Shown here one piece after another: positions 5,771 to 7,116 of a stretch of DNA of 7,116 bases. The stretch covers positions 1 to 7,116 of the forward strand of contig JAHEJF010000074.1 of the NCBI GenBank assembly GCA_024639025.1. The letters are read 5' to 3'. The notes beneath the pieces were generated by a model. The model ran no database searches, was not told the origin of the DNA, and saw nothing but the letters and a program-made list of their open reading frames with translations. Each line of letters opens with the position of its first letter. Position 1 is the first letter of the stretch. The stretch is from Ahrensia sp. (GTDB lineage Bacteria; Pseudomonadota; Alphaproteobacteria; Rhizobiales; Rhizobiaceae). Both the position numbers and the translations under genes were made by a program.

Positions 5771-7116
5771 ATGAGCCAAGTCGATCTACCCGTTCATGAA
5801 GCTTTGCCCGCATTGCTCAAAGCGCTGGAAACCGATGGCGCAGCCGTGCTGGTGGCGCCGCCGGGAGCAGGCAAGACTACGTCTGTGCCCCTGGCCCTGC
5901 TTGACCAGCCCTGGCGCGACGACAACAGGATCATTCTGCTCCAACCACGCCGCCTGGCCGCGCGCGCCGCGGCAGCGCGCATGGCATTCATGCTCGGCGA
6001 GAAGGTCGGTCAGCGTGTTGGATATCGCATGCGTCTGGACACGAAGGTCAGCCCGGAGACCCGGATTGAGATCGTAACGGAAGGCGTCTTCCAGCGCATG
6101 ATATCCGATGATCCGGCGCTTGAAGGTATCGGCTGCGTGATTTTCGACGAATTTCATGAGCGGTCCCTTGATGCCGATTTTGGTCTTGCATTGGCGCTCG
6201 ATGTCCGGGGAGCACTGCGCGAAGATCTTCGCCTTCTGGTCATGTCGGCGACTCTGGACGACGAACGTGTCGCCGCTCTGATCGGCGCCAAAATCGTTCA
6301 GAGCAAAGGGCGTCAGTTCCCGGTCGACATTCGATATCAACCGCCATCACCCGATTTGAGTATCGAGCAGGCAATGGCAGCCGCGATCAGGCAGGCACTC
6401 ATGGCAGAGGAGGGAAGTATTCTCGCTTTTCTGCCCGGACAGGCCGAGATCAGGCGCACCCATCAACTCCTGCAGGACAAGTTGCCGGGCAACACTTTTG
6501 TTGCGCCGCTTTATGGCGCCATGGATCTGCGCGATCAGGACAGCGCCATTCAGCCACCGGACAAAGGCAGCCGCAAGATTGTATTGGCCACGCCGATTGC
6601 CGAGACCTCGATTACCATCGATGATGTGCGCATCATCATTGATGGTGGGCTGGTGCGACAACCAAGCTACGAGCCATCGCTGGGCATCGCCCGGTTGGTA
6701 ACAAAACGCGCTTCCAAGGCAAGCATCACGCAACGTGCGGGTCGCGCAGGACGCACGGCGCCGGGCATCGCCATCCGCTTGTGGCAGCGAGCACAAACCA
6801 CTGCTTTGAGCGACTTTGAGACGCCGGAAATCATGCAGGTCGATCTTTCGACAATGCTGCTTGATTGCCTGGCATGGGGCGTGAATGGTCCCGCCGACCT
6901 GGCGCTGCTTGACCAGCCGCCCCCAGTCCATCTTGCGGAAGCGCAAAAATTGCTGGCTCAACTGGGTGCTGCCGATGGTTCGGGTCATATAACAGCCAAG
7001 GGCAAGGCGCTGGCCAAAAGCGGACTTGAACCTCGACTGGCATCGATGGTGCTGGAAGGCAAGAACAGCAAGGACCGCCACCGCCGCGCATTTTTGGCGC
7101 TTCTGTTGAGCGAGCG
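5771..7116 (+). CDS. hrpB: ATP-dependent helicase HrpB, 5' part, cut by the window end
   Basis: A DEAH/RHA-family superfamily 2 helicase-like ATPase; its cellular role in bacteria is poorly defined. The frame is open from the ATG at 5771 to the last base (448 complete codons), about half of the usual 800-850 residues. Motifs seen in order are motif I APPGAGKTT (29-37), Ia QPRRLAAR (58-65), motif II DEFHER (126-131, the Phe variant typical of HrpB rather than DEAH), motif III SAT (159-161), motif V TPIAETSITIDDV (274-286) and motif VI QRAGRAGR (321-328). The beginning of the helicase-associated region (about 345-448) follows. No strong Shine-Dalgarno precedes the ATG, but only 9 nt separate it from the ynjD stop, so it is probably cotranscribed and translated by coupling. 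The N-terminus PVHEALPALLKAL aligns with the usual HrpB start. Confidence 0.95.
   Translation, partial: MSQVDLPVHEALPALLKALETDGAAVLVAPPGAGKTTSVPLALLDQPWRDDNRIILLQPRRLAARAAAARMAFMLGEKVGQRVGYRMRLDTKVSPETRIEIVTEGVFQRMISDDPALEGIGCVIFDEFHERSLDADFGLALALDVRGALREDLRLLVMSATLDDERVAALIGAKIVQSKGRQFPVDIRYQPPSPDLSIEQAMAAAIRQALMAEEGSILAFLPGQAEIRRTHQLLQDKLPGNTFVAPLYGAMDLRDQDSAIQPPDKGSRKIVLATPIAETSITIDDVRIIIDGGLVRQPSYEPSLGIARLVTKRASKASITQRAGRAGRTAPGIAIRLWQRAQTTALSDFETPEIMQVDLSTMLLDCLAWGVNGPADLALLDQPPPVHLAEAQKLLAQLGAADGSGHITAKGKALAKSGLEPRLASMVLEGKNSKDRHRRAFLALLLSE

Noticed and set aside
6347..7081. A 244-codon minus-strand frame opposite hrpB
   Set aside because: The opposite strand encodes intact helicase motifs V and VI across the same bases, and the antisense product shows no family features.

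Overview
The window looks like an ordinary chromosomal segment from an alphaproteobacterium, probably of the order Hyphomicrobiales (Rhizobiales). That placement is inferred from moderate-to-high GC content, the style of the small heat-shock protein (it begins MTRMTTFSSPLLVGFE, as rhizobial class A sHsps do), a TTGACT-type tRNA promoter and the general codon usage. No phage, transposon, CRISPR or toxin/defence genes are visible.

Left part, read on the minus strand: a complete tRNA-Leu with anticodon CAG (73-159) has its own promoter just upstream. Next comes a non-coding stretch (about 205-542) holding two near-identical tandem copies of a 101-bp unit, each opening with a perfect 9-bp hairpin; the copy nearest the tRNA resembles a terminator. 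Upstream of that lies a complete inosine/uridine-preferring-type nucleoside hydrolase (543-1496), best started at a GTG with a good ribosome binding site.

Middle: a divergent intergenic region separates the hydrolase from an Hsp20-family chaperone gene (1623-2042, plus strand). It carries a heat-shock (RpoH) promoter-like sequence and a structured leader that could be a thermosensor, although this is unproven.

Right part, plus strand: three genes match the YnjB-YnjC-YnjD ABC importer (periplasmic binding protein, fused double permease, ATPase; 2147-5761). They are followed after only 9 nt by the start of the ATP-dependent helicase hrpB, which runs off the window end. The tight spacing suggests one operon. 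The Ynj proteins would form a complete importer: the binding protein captures a substrate in the periplasm, the two-domain permease forms the channel and two ATPase subunits power it. The substrate is not known. The Shine-Dalgarno sequence of the binding-protein gene sits inside two competing hairpins. I see no convincing undescribed multi-gene system here; the best leads are the regulatory RNA structures, the tandem repeat and the transporter-helicase operon arrangement.
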